From JASFEQ01 sp050122535 (lineage in GTDB: Bacteria; Desulfobacterota; DSM-4660; Desulfatiglandales; HGW-15): a stretch of DNA of 7,524 bases. The translations under genes and the position numbers were made by a program. Below the pieces are notes generated by a model. That model did no database searches, was not told the DNA's origin, and saw only the letters and a list, made by a program, of their open reading frames with translations. This document shows, piece by piece, positions 1-5,898 of the stretch (the first letter of the stretch is position 1; the number at the start of each line of letters is the position of its first letter). Where the stretch lies: the NCBI GenBank assembly GCA_050122535.1, contig JASFIT010000229.1, positions 1 to 7,524 of the forward strand, given 5' to 3'.

Positions 1-502
1 GCGGGGGCCGTCGATGCTCTTCTATTCCACGTTAATGGAAGCACTTGGCGGGGAAGCCGTCATTGGCGTGGACATTTATATACCTGATGATCTGAGAGAA
101 CGATTGAATGCCTATGGAAAGCTTTCTGAGAGAATCGTTCTCATAAATGGTTCTTCTGTTGAAGAGGTTACATTGAATCAAATCAAAGGGATTATCGGAG
201 ATTCACGGGAGGTTATGATTATCCTCGATTCGTACCATACCCAAGATCATGTCTTAAAAGAGCTGCGGTTATACTCCCCCTTGGTGGGCAAGGGCTATTA
301 TTTGATATGTGCGGACACGGTGATCGAATATCAGCCCGAGGTTGACAAAAGGCCTAGACCTTGGGGGCCAGGAAACAATCCCAAAACAGCGCTTGATGAG
401 TTTTTCAAAGAGAATGACCGCTTCCAGGTAGACAGAACACTAGAGAATAAGCTCCTTCTTACGACCAATCCTGGCGGATACTTGGCCTGCATCAAAGACT
501 GA
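1..502 (+). CDS. CmcI / rhamnosyl O-methyltransferase family protein, 3' part
   Basis: Incomplete at the 5' side: the frame is open from the first base (codons from position 2 read R-G-P-S before the Met at 14), so that Met is internal. RGPSMLFYS fits the family's RGGSLIFYA-like SAM-binding loop. Counting from the Met at 14, VDI (19-21) is the usual acidic end of strand 2, GSS lies at 46-48, ILDSYHTQDHV (70-80) matches the ILDS.HT..HV signature, and RPWGPGNNP (115-123) matches the conserved C-terminal block. The family (PF04989) includes Streptomyces CmcI and mycobacterial rhamnosyl O-methyltransferases; members are SAM-dependent and cytoplasmic. Beside sugar genes, the best inference is O-methylation of a sugar in the polysaccharide. 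Oddity: the usual E-D-T after strand 5 is A-D-T here (A100-D101). The next gene starts 10 nt after the stop, so the two are probably co-transcribed. Family call firm; substrate unknown. Confidence 0.88.
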   Translation, partial: RGPSMLFYSTLMEALGGEAVIGVDIYIPDDLRERLNAYGKLSERIVLINGSSVEEVTLNQIKGIIGDSREVMIILDSYHTQDHVLKELRLYSPLVGKGYYLICADTVIEYQPEVDKRPRPWGPGNNPKTALDEFFKENDRFQVDRTLENKLLLTTNPGGYLACIKD

Positions 503-512
503 AAAAAAAGAG

Positions 513-1376
513 ATGATAAAAGAGAATCTACCCAGCGTCGGCATCGGACTTCCTGTATATAATAATGGGAGACATCTCTCAAAAACACTGGATTCAATCG
601 TGAACCAATCCTATACAAATCTTATTATCTATATATCAGATGACTGTTCCGATGATGACACCCAGGCAATCTGTGAGGGTTACGCTGCAAAGGATACCCG
701 AATCAGATATTCCAGAAATGAAAGGAATTTAGGCACTAATCGAAATCACGCTAAAATATTGTCCCTCGCGTCAACTGAGTATTTCATGTTTGCCAGAGGA
801 CATGAAATCTTGTCATTAAATCTTGTTGAAGATTGCCTGCGTACCCTTCAAGAAAATGGGGCATCGGTGCTTTCCTTTGCCACAACCCAATGGATTGATG
901 AGCAAGACAATCCCATACCAAACAAGCCTATCGCACACTTTGATACCAGGGGTTTGGACGTGGTGACACGCTCTGCCTTGGTATTTTGGGGTAATTGGGA
1001 ATGTTTTTATGGTCTTGCGCGAACTGAACTTCTGAAGGGGATTCGTGGACACGAAGAGATCATTGGGAATGACACTGTTTCGCTACTGGAGAAAGCGCTG
1101 CTCGGGAGTTTTGCACATGTGGGTTCTGCCACCAGATACAGAAGATACCATTATACGGGAGAGTCATACGCAAAGAGGATGCGGCGGTATCAGACTCAAA
1201 ATTATAGACAGCTAAATGCAGTAGACAAGCTCTTCCCTCTGGCAAGGCTGCCCTATCATCTTTTGCGATCTGTTCTAAAATCAAAAGTCCGGCCAGCCGA
1301 TAAGATAAAGATTTTATTTGTCGTACTATCCAATGCCCCTCTCAGATATATCGTATCAAAGGGAAAACAACTATAG
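513..1376 (+). CDS. GT2-family glycosyltransferase (GT-A fold)
   Basis: 287 aa, cytosolic or membrane-associated. The N-terminus carries the GT-A nucleotide-binding signature: VGIGLPVYNNGRHLSKTLDS (9-28), QSY (32-34), then YISDDCSDDDT (40-50), where D43-D44 correspond to the UDP-sugar-binding DDGS.D block. NERNLG (69-74) and NHAKILSLASTEYFMF (78-93) follow as expected. The DxD metal site should come next, but the sequence reads ARGHEIL (94-100), so the usual aspartates are replaced by H97-E98. GND (185-187) before LLEKALLG resembles the catalytic-base region. The Met at 513 is the only start that keeps strand 1 intact; the upstream A8-GAG tract lies too close to be a good Shine-Dalgarno. It follows the CmcI-family gene by 10 nt. 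Expected role: transfer of a sugar from a nucleotide donor to a lipid-linked oligosaccharide. Donor and acceptor cannot be read from the sequence. Confidence 0.9.
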   Translation: MIKENLPSVGIGLPVYNNGRHLSKTLDSIVNQSYTNLIIYISDDCSDDDTQAICEGYAAKDTRIRYSRNERNLGTNRNHAKILSLASTEYFMFARGHEILSLNLVEDCLRTLQENGASVLSFATTQWIDEQDNPIPNKPIAHFDTRGLDVVTRSALVFWGNWECFYGLARTELLKGIRGHEEIIGNDTVSLLEKALLGSFAHVGSATRYRRYHYTGESYAKRMRRYQTQNYRQLNAVDKLFPLARLPYHLLRSVLKSKVRPADKIKILFVVLSNAPLRYIVSKGKQL

Positions 1377-1493
1377 ACTGGATCAGTAGTGTCATTGAGC
1401 CCCGGCGAAAGTGATTGCCTGCAGGATCTCCGGGGAACACCGTTGGAGCATGATCTCGATTTTATAGACCATAAGATCTGCCTGATAGATTGA
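1377..1493 (+). pseudogene. Apparent remnant of the C-terminus of an undecaprenyl-phosphate sugar transferase (Bac_transf-like)
   Basis: The spacer between the glycosyltransferase and the flippase is open in the glycosyltransferase's frame for 38 codons after its TAG, ending at TGA 1491-1493, directly against the flippase ATG. The translation contains SPGESDCLQ, then LEHDLDFIDHKICLID. These align with the family pattern RPGITGLWQ...(V/L)EYDLYYIENWSLWLD near the C-terminus of WcaJ/WbaP-type phosphoglycosyltransferases (PF02397): P-G, the Q six residues after the G, then E-x-D-L-x-(F/Y)-I and L-x-D. Several residues between the two blocks and the whole catalytic part are missing, and no good start or ribosome site is present. 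I infer a decayed or recombined gene end. The match is to a consensus recalled from memory and could be chance. Confidence 0.33.
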
Positions 1494-2954
1494 ATGAGAA
1501 TGAATGATCATCATTTAGCCAAAGGAAGTATCTACCTCATCACCAGTTACGTCTTGTTCTATCTGAGTGGGTATCTCATCCACTTTGTGCTGGCGAGAAA
1601 TGTTTCGCCGAGCACCTATGGAGCGATAGGTGTCATTCTCTCCATTTTGACACTGCTGCAAATTCTTCTCATGCATGGGATTCCTACGGCTGCAGCGAAA
1701 TATTTATCCGAGGGAGCTGACGGAAAAGAGACAAGAAACAAGTCTCTAATTCTCCAATTTGTTTATACTTTTCTCATTTGCCTATTCGTCTATCTTTCCT
1801 CCACCATGATCGCAGATGTCTTGCGGGATAAGACATTTATCCCATATCTCAAATTCCTCCCCATTGTCATCGTCATGAGGTCCATGAATCAATTATTTAA
1901 CAATTTCTTCGGGGGCTATCGGGAATTTAAGAGGCAGGCAATACATATGGCCATAGATTCATTTCCGAGGGCGCTTTTCGTGTTTCTCTTCATATCTCTG
2001 GGGTACGGCATATATGGTGTCTTGGGAGGATACGCCGCCGCTTCCCTGACAGGATTGATTTACGCCGTCATTCTATTTAAGCCGAAGGAAGGCCACACGT
2101 CGGTCGGGTACGCGAAGATCATCCATTTTTCATGGCCTGTCATACTCTATGCAATCTTTTTTCAATTGTTAACATCGCTGGACCTGTTTTTTATAAAGAC
2201 GCTCAGCAGATCAGGAGCGTATGTGGGTTTCTACACCTCTGCCAGAGTGCTATGCACCACACTAACGATCGTCAGTGCTGCACTCTCATTAACTTTGCTG
2301 CCATCAATTTCCCATTCTGCTTCCACGAGAGATGTGAAAAGGACCAATTCCTACATACAGACCTCTATGCGATATCTGCTCATGTTTTTCGTTCCAATGG
2401 CAGTCATCATATCTGTCAACGCCAAGGGATTGTTAGCCCTATTTTTTACCCCGGAATACGCAAAAGCGGGCAATTCCCTTTCCATGCTTGTCTGGGGGTG
2501 GTTTTTTCTGCAGACCTTTTTCGTCATTTCTGCCATGATCAACGCGAGTGGTCGATCCAAAATTCCGGCGGGAATCGCTGCTGTTTCGATTATCATCTCT
2601 GCGGTGAGCAACTATTATTTGGTGAATCTCTATGGCATGGAGGGCGGTGCTCTCGCCACGCTTATAACGGGCGTGGTGTCCCTAGGCGCGGGGCTTTACT
2701 TTGTCTACAGGATATACCAGATAGGTGTCCACACGCGTTCAACGCTCAGAATCTGTTTGGGATCAGGACTTGTATTCGCGATTTCGGTTCTGGCCAAGCC
2801 AGAAGGAATAATTTTGATCGGTTGGATATTGCTTCTTTTCACCCTTTATGTGGCATTTCTCTTCCTGGTCAAAGTGATTAACCATGAGGATATTCTGCTG
2901 ATGAAGGCGCTTATCAGATCGTTCGTTCCTGGTAGTCTCAGAGCAGAAGTTTAA
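1494..2954 (+). CDS. Wzx-type polysaccharide flippase (MOP superfamily)
   Basis: 486 aa, very hydrophobic, with about 12-14 membrane segments spread over the whole length, as in PST/RfbX transporters. Family marks: AKGSIYLITSYVLFYLSGYL (9-28) opening helix 1, then VLARNVSPSTYGAIGV (32-47), matching the LAR.L.P..YG..G. pattern. Also seen are TSLDLFFIK (227-235) opening the second half, LFFTPEYAKAG (316-326), corresponding to the conserved L-G..Y..A block, and GMEGGALAT (381-389) near the C-terminus. Role: moving undecaprenyl-diphosphate-linked oligosaccharide from the cytoplasmic to the periplasmic face of the inner membrane. The start is ATG 1494 or ATG 1500, two codons later; neither has a clear Shine-Dalgarno. 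It lies 117 nt after the glycosyltransferase, on the same strand, and ends 84 nt before the convergent rfbC. Family call firm; glycan specificity not readable. Confidence 0.92.
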   Translation: MRMNDHHLAKGSIYLITSYVLFYLSGYLIHFVLARNVSPSTYGAIGVILSILTLLQILLMHGIPTAAAKYLSEGADGKETRNKSLILQFVYTFLICLFVYLSSTMIADVLRDKTFIPYLKFLPIVIVMRSMNQLFNNFFGGYREFKRQAIHMAIDSFPRALFVFLFISLGYGIYGVLGGYAAASLTGLIYAVILFKPKEGHTSVGYAKIIHFSWPVILYAIFFQLLTSLDLFFIKTLSRSGAYVGFYTSARVLCTTLTIVSAALSLTLLPSISHSASTRDVKRTNSYIQTSMRYLLMFFVPMAVIISVNAKGLLALFFTPEYAKAGNSLSMLVWGWFFLQTFFVISAMINASGRSKIPAGIAAVSIIISAVSNYYLVNLYGMEGGALATLITGVVSLGAGLYFVYRIYQIGVHTRSTLRICLGSGLVFAISVLAKPEGIILIGWILLLFTLYVAFLFLVKVINHEDILLMKALIRSFVPGSLRAEV

Positions 2955-3017
2955 TAAGGAAGATGACTCAAGGAAAAGGCGTGAGGGGAGATAGATTTTG
3001 ATCGTTAAACACATGGC

Positions 3018-3034
3018 CTCAAAAAGGGTTTGAG
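3018..3034. other. Small hairpin in the convergent gap, possible weak terminator
   Basis: CTCAAA (3018-3023) and TTTGAG (3029-3034) form a perfect 6-bp stem around a 5-nt loop, in the 84-bp gap between the stops of the flippase (plus) and rfbC (minus). It begins 4 nt past the rfbC stop. The position suits a terminator for the rfb operon, but the stem is AT-rich and neither side has a T-run, so factor-independent termination is doubtful. No other gene or clear signal is seen in 2955-3038. Confidence 0.25.
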
Positions 3035-3038
3035 TAGG

Positions 3039-3581
3039 TTATGGGGGTAATTCGGCCTCTTTTAGGGGAGGAGAAATGGCATCCCTTTTCGACAAAATAG
3101 GGTCTTCTACGGGCCAATCAATGGCCAGTTCAGGATCATCCCATCGGATAGCGCGTTCATCGTCAGGGGAATAAAATTGGGTGCATTTATAGAATACCTC
3201 TGCTTGTTCGCTGAGAACACAAAAACCATGGGCAAAACCGGGGGGAATATAAATTCCCTTTTTGTTCTCGGAAGAGAGTAAAGTTCCCTGCCATTTCCCA
3301 AATGTGGGCGAGCCTCGCCTTATATCCACAGCCACATCAAAGACCTCTCCGGACACGACCCAGACCAGTTTGCCCTGAGGTCTTCTCAACTGATAATGGA
3401 GTCCCCGGATTGTTCCCTGGCGCGAGCGGGATCGATTGTCCTGAATGAAATCTCCTTTGATCCCCGCATCTGCGAACTTGGCCTGGTGATATATCTCCGA
3501 AAAATAACCCCGATCGTCCTGGAAGAGTTCAGCCTCAATAATGATGATCTCTGGGAGAGTAGGGGAGGGTGTGAAATGCAT
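3039..3581 (-). CDS. rfbC: dTDP-4-dehydrorhamnose 3,5-epimerase (RmlC)
   Basis: 180 aa, the normal length for this cupin enzyme. It epimerises C3 and C5 of dTDP-4-dehydro-6-deoxy-D-glucose to give dTDP-4-dehydro-L-rhamnose, in the cytoplasm. Hallmarks: FQDDRGYFSE (20-29), QDNRSRSRQGTIRGLHYQ (47-64) with catalytic His62, and the substrate-binding Lys71 in PQGKLVWV. SGEVFDVAVDIRRGSPTFG (77-95) and IPPGFAHGF (112-120) follow. Y131 is the catalytic Tyr in VFYKC, and D167 in LSKRD is the partner of His62. All expected active-site residues are present, so it should be a true epimerase. It is the last gene of the rfbB-rfbA-rfbC unit, starting 4 nt after the rfbA stop, with its ribosome site inside the rfbA tail. 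Confidence 0.96.
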   Translation of the reverse strand: MHFTPSPTLPEIIIIEAELFQDDRGYFSEIYHQAKFADAGIKGDFIQDNRSRSRQGTIRGLHYQLRRPQGKLVWVVSGEVFDVAVDIRRGSPTFGKWQGTLLSSENKKGIYIPPGFAHGFCVLSEQAEVFYKCTQFYSPDDERAIRWDDPELAIDWPVEDPILSKRDAISPPLKEAELPP

Positions 3582-3585
3582 GGAT

Positions 3586-4479
3586 CTATTCGTCCTCTCC
3601 CTGGTGGATCATTCGCAGATAATCCCCGTAGCTGCTGTTTTTCATGGTTAGGGCCAGGGCTTCTAACTCTTTCTTCGTAATGTAGCCCATGAAGTATGCG
3701 ATTTCTTCTAGACAGGCTATTTTGAGACCCTGGCGCTGCTCAATGGTCTGTATAAAATTTGTGGCCTGCAGTAAGGATTCGTGGGTTCCTGTATCCAGCC
3801 AGGCAATGCCTCTGCCCAATTTCTGCACATTCAGCTGGCCCTTTTCCAAGTAGGCGCGATTAAGATCGGTGATTTCATATTCCCCCCTGGCAGAGGGCTT
3901 CAGGCTGGCAGCAATCTCGGAAACTTGATGATCATAGAAATAGAGACCCGTTACCGCCCAGTTGGAGATACGGGATTTAGGCTTTTCAACAATGTCTGAC
4001 GCCCTGCCATCACGGTCAAAGACCACAACCCCATATCTTTCTGGATCATTGACCCAGTAAGCAAAAATGGTAACACCTTCTTGGGCCCGGGCCGCTTTTT
4101 GGATGTGGCCCACAAGGTCGTGGCCATAAAAGAGGTTATCGCCCAGGATAAGGCAACAGCGGTGATCCGCAATAAAGTCCTTTGCAATAATAAAGGCCTG
4201 GGCCAAACCCTCTGGTTTTGGCTGCTCCGCATACTGGAAGGAAAGACCAATCTTTTGGCCATCGCCAAGGAGTCTTTCAAATAGGGGTAGATCTGTAGGC
4301 GTCGAGATAATCATAATCTCTCGAATACCCGCCAGCATCAAGACAGAGAGGGGATAATAGATCATGGGTTTGTCATAGACGGGCAGAATTTGCTTTGAAA
4401 TGGTTTTTGTCGCAGGATAAAGTCGCGTGGCATGGCCGCCAGCCAGTATGATCCCCTTGATCTTCTTACTGTGTCCCAT
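3586..4479 (-). CDS. rfbA: Glucose-1-phosphate thymidylyltransferase (RmlA)
   Basis: 297 aa, typical length. It joins dTTP and glucose-1-phosphate to make dTDP-glucose and PPi, the first step of dTDP-rhamnose synthesis, in the cytoplasm. Visible motifs: GIILAGGHATRLYPAT (9-24), the nucleotide-binding loop; SKQILPVYDKPMIYYPL (28-44); EQPKPEGLAQAF (85-96); and LILGDNLFYG (110-119) with Mg-binding D114. VEKP (164-167) carries the sugar-phosphate Lys, and WLDTGTHESL (227-236) carries the second metal ligand, D229. The loop reads GGHATRL rather than the more usual GGSGTRL, a mild variant. Its start lies inside the end of rfbB (14-nt overlap), and rfbC follows after 4 nt, indicating translational coupling in one operon. 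Confidence 0.97.
   Translation of the reverse strand: MGHSKKIKGIILAGGHATRLYPATKTISKQILPVYDKPMIYYPLSVLMLAGIREIMIISTPTDLPLFERLLGDGQKIGLSFQYAEQPKPEGLAQAFIIAKDFIADHRCCLILGDNLFYGHDLVGHIQKAARAQEGVTIFAYWVNDPERYGVVVFDRDGRASDIVEKPKSRISNWAVTGLYFYDHQVSEIAASLKPSARGEYEITDLNRAYLEKGQLNVQKLGRGIAWLDTGTHESLLQATNFIQTIEQRQGLKIACLEEIAYFMGYITKKELEALALTMKNSSYGDYLRMIHQGEDE
3593..3600 (-). promoter_or_regulatory. rfbC ribosome binding site inside rfbA
   Basis: On the minus strand GGAGAGGA lies in the final codons of rfbA. Its AGGA part is 11 nt before the rfbC ATG (3579-3581), slightly long but usable. It supports the chosen rfbC start. Confidence 0.55.
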
Positions 4480-5578
4480 TCAGTCTCTCCCCGTATTGTT
4501 TCCGGTAGTATTCCATATAGCTGCCATCCTGGATGTCCTCCACCCACTTGAAGTTCTGAAGGTACCAATCAATGGTCCGTTGAATCCCCTCCTCGAAGGC
4601 TACTTTGGGCTCCCAGAGCAGCTCTCGGCTTATCTTGGCCGTGTCCAAGGCATATCTCCTATCGTGTCCTGGCCGGTCAGAGACATATCTTACAAGGTCC
4701 CTTCTTGGGCGGTTGTCTATCTGCCCCAGTTTCTTGTCCAGCGTGTCACATATGAGATGCACGATCTCCTTATTTTTCTTCTCACAGTTGCCACCGATAT
4801 TATAACACTCGCCAGACACGCCCCGTTCCAGCACGGTCAGCAGTGCGCTGCAATGATCTTCCACATAGAGCCAGTCTCTAACGTTTTCTCCATCCCCGTA
4901 AAGGGGGAGTTCGATACCTTTCACAGCATTCGTAATCATTAAAGGGATCAGCTTTTCCGGGAATTGAAAGGGGCCATAGTTATTGGAGCAGTTGGTAATA
5001 ATGGCGGGCAGGCCGTAGGTCCTACAGTAGGCCCTAACCAAATGATCAGAGGATGCCTTGCTGGCAGAATAGGGACTGGATGGGTCATAAGGTGAGCGTT
5101 CAGTGAAGTAGCCTGTTTCCCCTAGCGACCCATAGACCTCGTCTGTGGATATATGAAGAAAACGTTTCTCTTTCAGGTTTTCGGGATCATCTATGGGCCA
5201 AGAGGTTCTTGCCGTCTCGAGGAGATTAAACGTGCCAATGATGTTTGTGAGAACGAATATCTCAGGGCCCATGACACTACGGTCAACATGGGATTCGGCC
5301 GCAAAATTGATGACCCAGGCGATCTCAAATCTCTCAAAAATATCACGAATGACCTCTTTCTCAGCAATGTCTCCTCTTATGAACAGATATCGTTCAGGAT
5401 AGTTCTTGTCCACATCCGCGAGATTGGCCAGGTTCCCTGCATAGGTGAGTTTGTCAATATTAATGACTTTTACATCCGCCCTTTTTTTGAGGATGTATCT
5501 CACAAAATTGGCGCCAATAAACCCGCAACCTCCAGTGATCAAGATTTCCATCGGTTTTTGGTCAAGCGTTTGGGGCAT
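4466..5578 (-). CDS. rfbB: dTDP-glucose 4,6-dehydratase (RmlB)
   Basis: 370 aa from the first ATG; a second ATG at 5551 (Met10) aligns better with the family's M-K-I-L-V-T-G-G start and would give 361 aa. Neither start has a clear Shine-Dalgarno. It is an extended short-chain dehydrogenase using NAD+ to turn dTDP-D-glucose into dTDP-4-dehydro-6-deoxy-D-glucose. Seen: the Rossmann loop TGGCGFIG (15-22); DKLTYAGNL (42-50), family-specific; AAESHVDRS (93-101); the catalytic T145-D146-E147 in STDEVYG; Y170 and K174 in SPYSASK; NCSNNYGPFQFPEKLIP (196-212); and DRPGHDRRYA (301-310). All catalytic residues are present. It is the first gene of the rfbBAC operon, about 50 nt downstream of a consensus promoter. 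The family and reaction are secure; only the start is open. Confidence 0.97.
   Translation of the reverse strand: MPQTLDQKPMEILITGGCGFIGANFVRYILKKRADVKVINIDKLTYAGNLANLADVDKNYPERYLFIRGDIAEKEVIRDIFERFEIAWVINFAAESHVDRSVMGPEIFVLTNIIGTFNLLETARTSWPIDDPENLKEKRFLHISTDEVYGSLGETGYFTERSPYDPSSPYSASKASSDHLVRAYCRTYGLPAIITNCSNNYGPFQFPEKLIPLMITNAVKGIELPLYGDGENVRDWLYVEDHCSALLTVLERGVSGECYNIGGNCEKKNKEIVHLICDTLDKKLGQIDNRPRRDLVRYVSDRPGHDRRYALDTAKISRELLWEPKVAFEEGIQRTIDWYLQNFKWVEDIQDGSYMEYYRKQYGERLNGTQ
4487..4492 (-). promoter_or_regulatory. rfbA ribosome binding site inside rfbB
   Basis: On the minus strand GGGGAG lies 7 nt before the rfbA ATG (4477-4479) and within the last codons of rfbB. This good Shine-Dalgarno supports the rfbA start and the 14-nt gene overlap. 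Confidence 0.75.
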
Positions 5579-5613
5579 AAGAGGGATGTTTATTTCAATA
5601 GGTTTCTGCTAAT

Positions 5614-5649
5614 TGATATTTATGAGTTTTTAATTATATTTAAATATCA
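5614..5649. repeat. 9-bp inverted repeat around the rfb -10 region, operator-like
   Basis: TGATATTTA (5614-5622) and TAAATATCA (5641-5649) are perfect inverted copies 18 bp apart. The right arm lies in the promoter spacer, the left arm lies just past the predicted start site, and the -10 box sits between them. A 12-bp perfect palindrome, ATATTTAAATAT (5636-5647), overlaps the right arm and the -10 box. The geometry would suit a dimeric repressor, but AT-rich DNA yields such symmetry by chance, so regulation is only inferred. Confidence 0.4.
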
Positions 5650-5662
5650 TAAGGGATGTCAA
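5633..5662 (-). promoter_or_regulatory. Consensus sigma-70-type promoter for rfbBAC
   Basis: On the minus strand a perfect -35 TTGACA (5662-5657) and a perfect -10 TATAAT (5638-5633) are separated by 18 bp. Transcription would begin near 5626, leaving a leader of roughly 50 nt before the rfbB ATG at 5578. Both hexamers match consensus exactly in an AT-rich setting, so this is the strongest promoter candidate in the window and should drive the whole rfbB-rfbA-rfbC unit. Confidence 0.8.
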
Positions 5663-5702
5663 CGCGCTTTGAGTTTCCTGATTTACCATCAAGGCATCAT
5701 CT

Positions 5703-5750
5703 GCCGTTCCACAGGCCGTTCGAAAAGCCGATCGACGAGCCGTTCGACAA
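5703..5750. repeat. Four tandem 12-bp repeats (GCCGTTCGACAA)
   Basis: Four adjoining 12-bp units read GCCGTTCCACAG, GCCGTTCGAAAA, GCCGATCGACGA and GCCGTTCGACAA. They match the last unit at 10, 11, 10 and 12 positions. The last unit runs straight into the next palindrome, whose left arm contains its TCGACAA. Read on the minus strand the unit is TTGTCGAACGGC, familiar from dispersed repeats of environmental bacterial genomes. It lies outside any convincing gene. Confidence 0.8.
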
Positions 5751-5774
5751 GCTCAGGGTCCTGAGCGAAGTCGA
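5744..5774. repeat. Imperfect palindrome TCGACAAGCTCAGG / CCTGAGCGAAGTCGA (REP-like)
   Basis: GCTCAGG (5751-5757) and CCTGAGC (5760-5766) pair perfectly around a 2-nt centre. After a small mismatch (AA against GAA), TCGAC (5744-5748) pairs with GTCGA (5770-5774). I recall this as a widely dispersed intergenic REP-like element. No transposase is present in the window. Confidence 0.75.
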
Positions 5775-5776
5775 CC

Positions 5777-5822
5777 CTTCGACATAGCTCAGAGTCGATG
5801 CTGAGCAATGTCGAAGCATCGA
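5777..5822. repeat. Second REP-like palindrome with two alternative pairings
   Basis: CTTCGACAT-A-GCTCAG (5777-5792) pairs with CTGAGC-A-ATGTCGAAG (5801-5816): 15 of 16 positions match, around an 8-nt loop. A competing perfect 8-bp pairing joins TCGATGCT (5795-5802) with AGCATCGA (5815-5822). The two folds share bases, so they cannot form together. It lies 2 nt from the preceding palindrome and uses the same TTCGAC and GCTCAG words in both arms. Confidence 0.75.
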
Positions 5823-5856
5823 AGGATGGCGTTGCGTTCGATCGCTTCTCCTCCGC

Positions 5857-5898
5857 CCCCCGCCTTCGCAGGTGCAGGCTTCGCGGGGGCAGGCCTGC
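5857..5898. repeat. GC-rich inverted repeats of the CCCGC-CTTCGC type
   Basis: CCCCCGC (5857-5863) and GCGGGGG (5883-5889) form a perfect 7-bp stem. The interior holds two CTTCGC words (5864-5869 and 5879-5884, the second running into the right arm), and GCAGGCCTGC (5889-5898) is a perfect 10-bp palindrome. It resembles another common class of dispersed palindrome, CCCGC-CTTCGCGGG, here expanded or rearranged. No gene is seen. Confidence 0.6.

Noticed and set aside
502..512. A8 tract as a programmed slippage site joining the first two genes
   Set aside because: It begins at the stop codon of the first gene, and both proteins look complete at this junction; no fusion is needed.
1400..1435. 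CCCCGG / CCGGGG inverted repeat as a terminator
   Set aside because: The 6-bp arms are 24 nt apart with no T-run, and the bases are better explained as part of the degraded coding remnant.
2132..2881. 249-codon plus-strand open frame
   Set aside because: It lies entirely inside the flippase gene in another frame and shows no family motifs; the flippase frame has clear conserved blocks and membrane helices.
4427..4942. 171-codon plus-strand open frame
   Set aside because: Antisense to the rfbB and rfbA overlap, with no recognisable domain; both minus-strand genes are certain.
5153..5764. 203-codon plus-strand open frame ending in an R-S-T-S-rich tail
   Set aside because: Most of it is antisense to rfbB, and the tail is only the translated 12-bp tandem repeats.
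5703..5822. CRISPR array
   Set aside because: The 12-bp units are contiguous without spacers, the palindromes differ from each other, and no cas gene is present.
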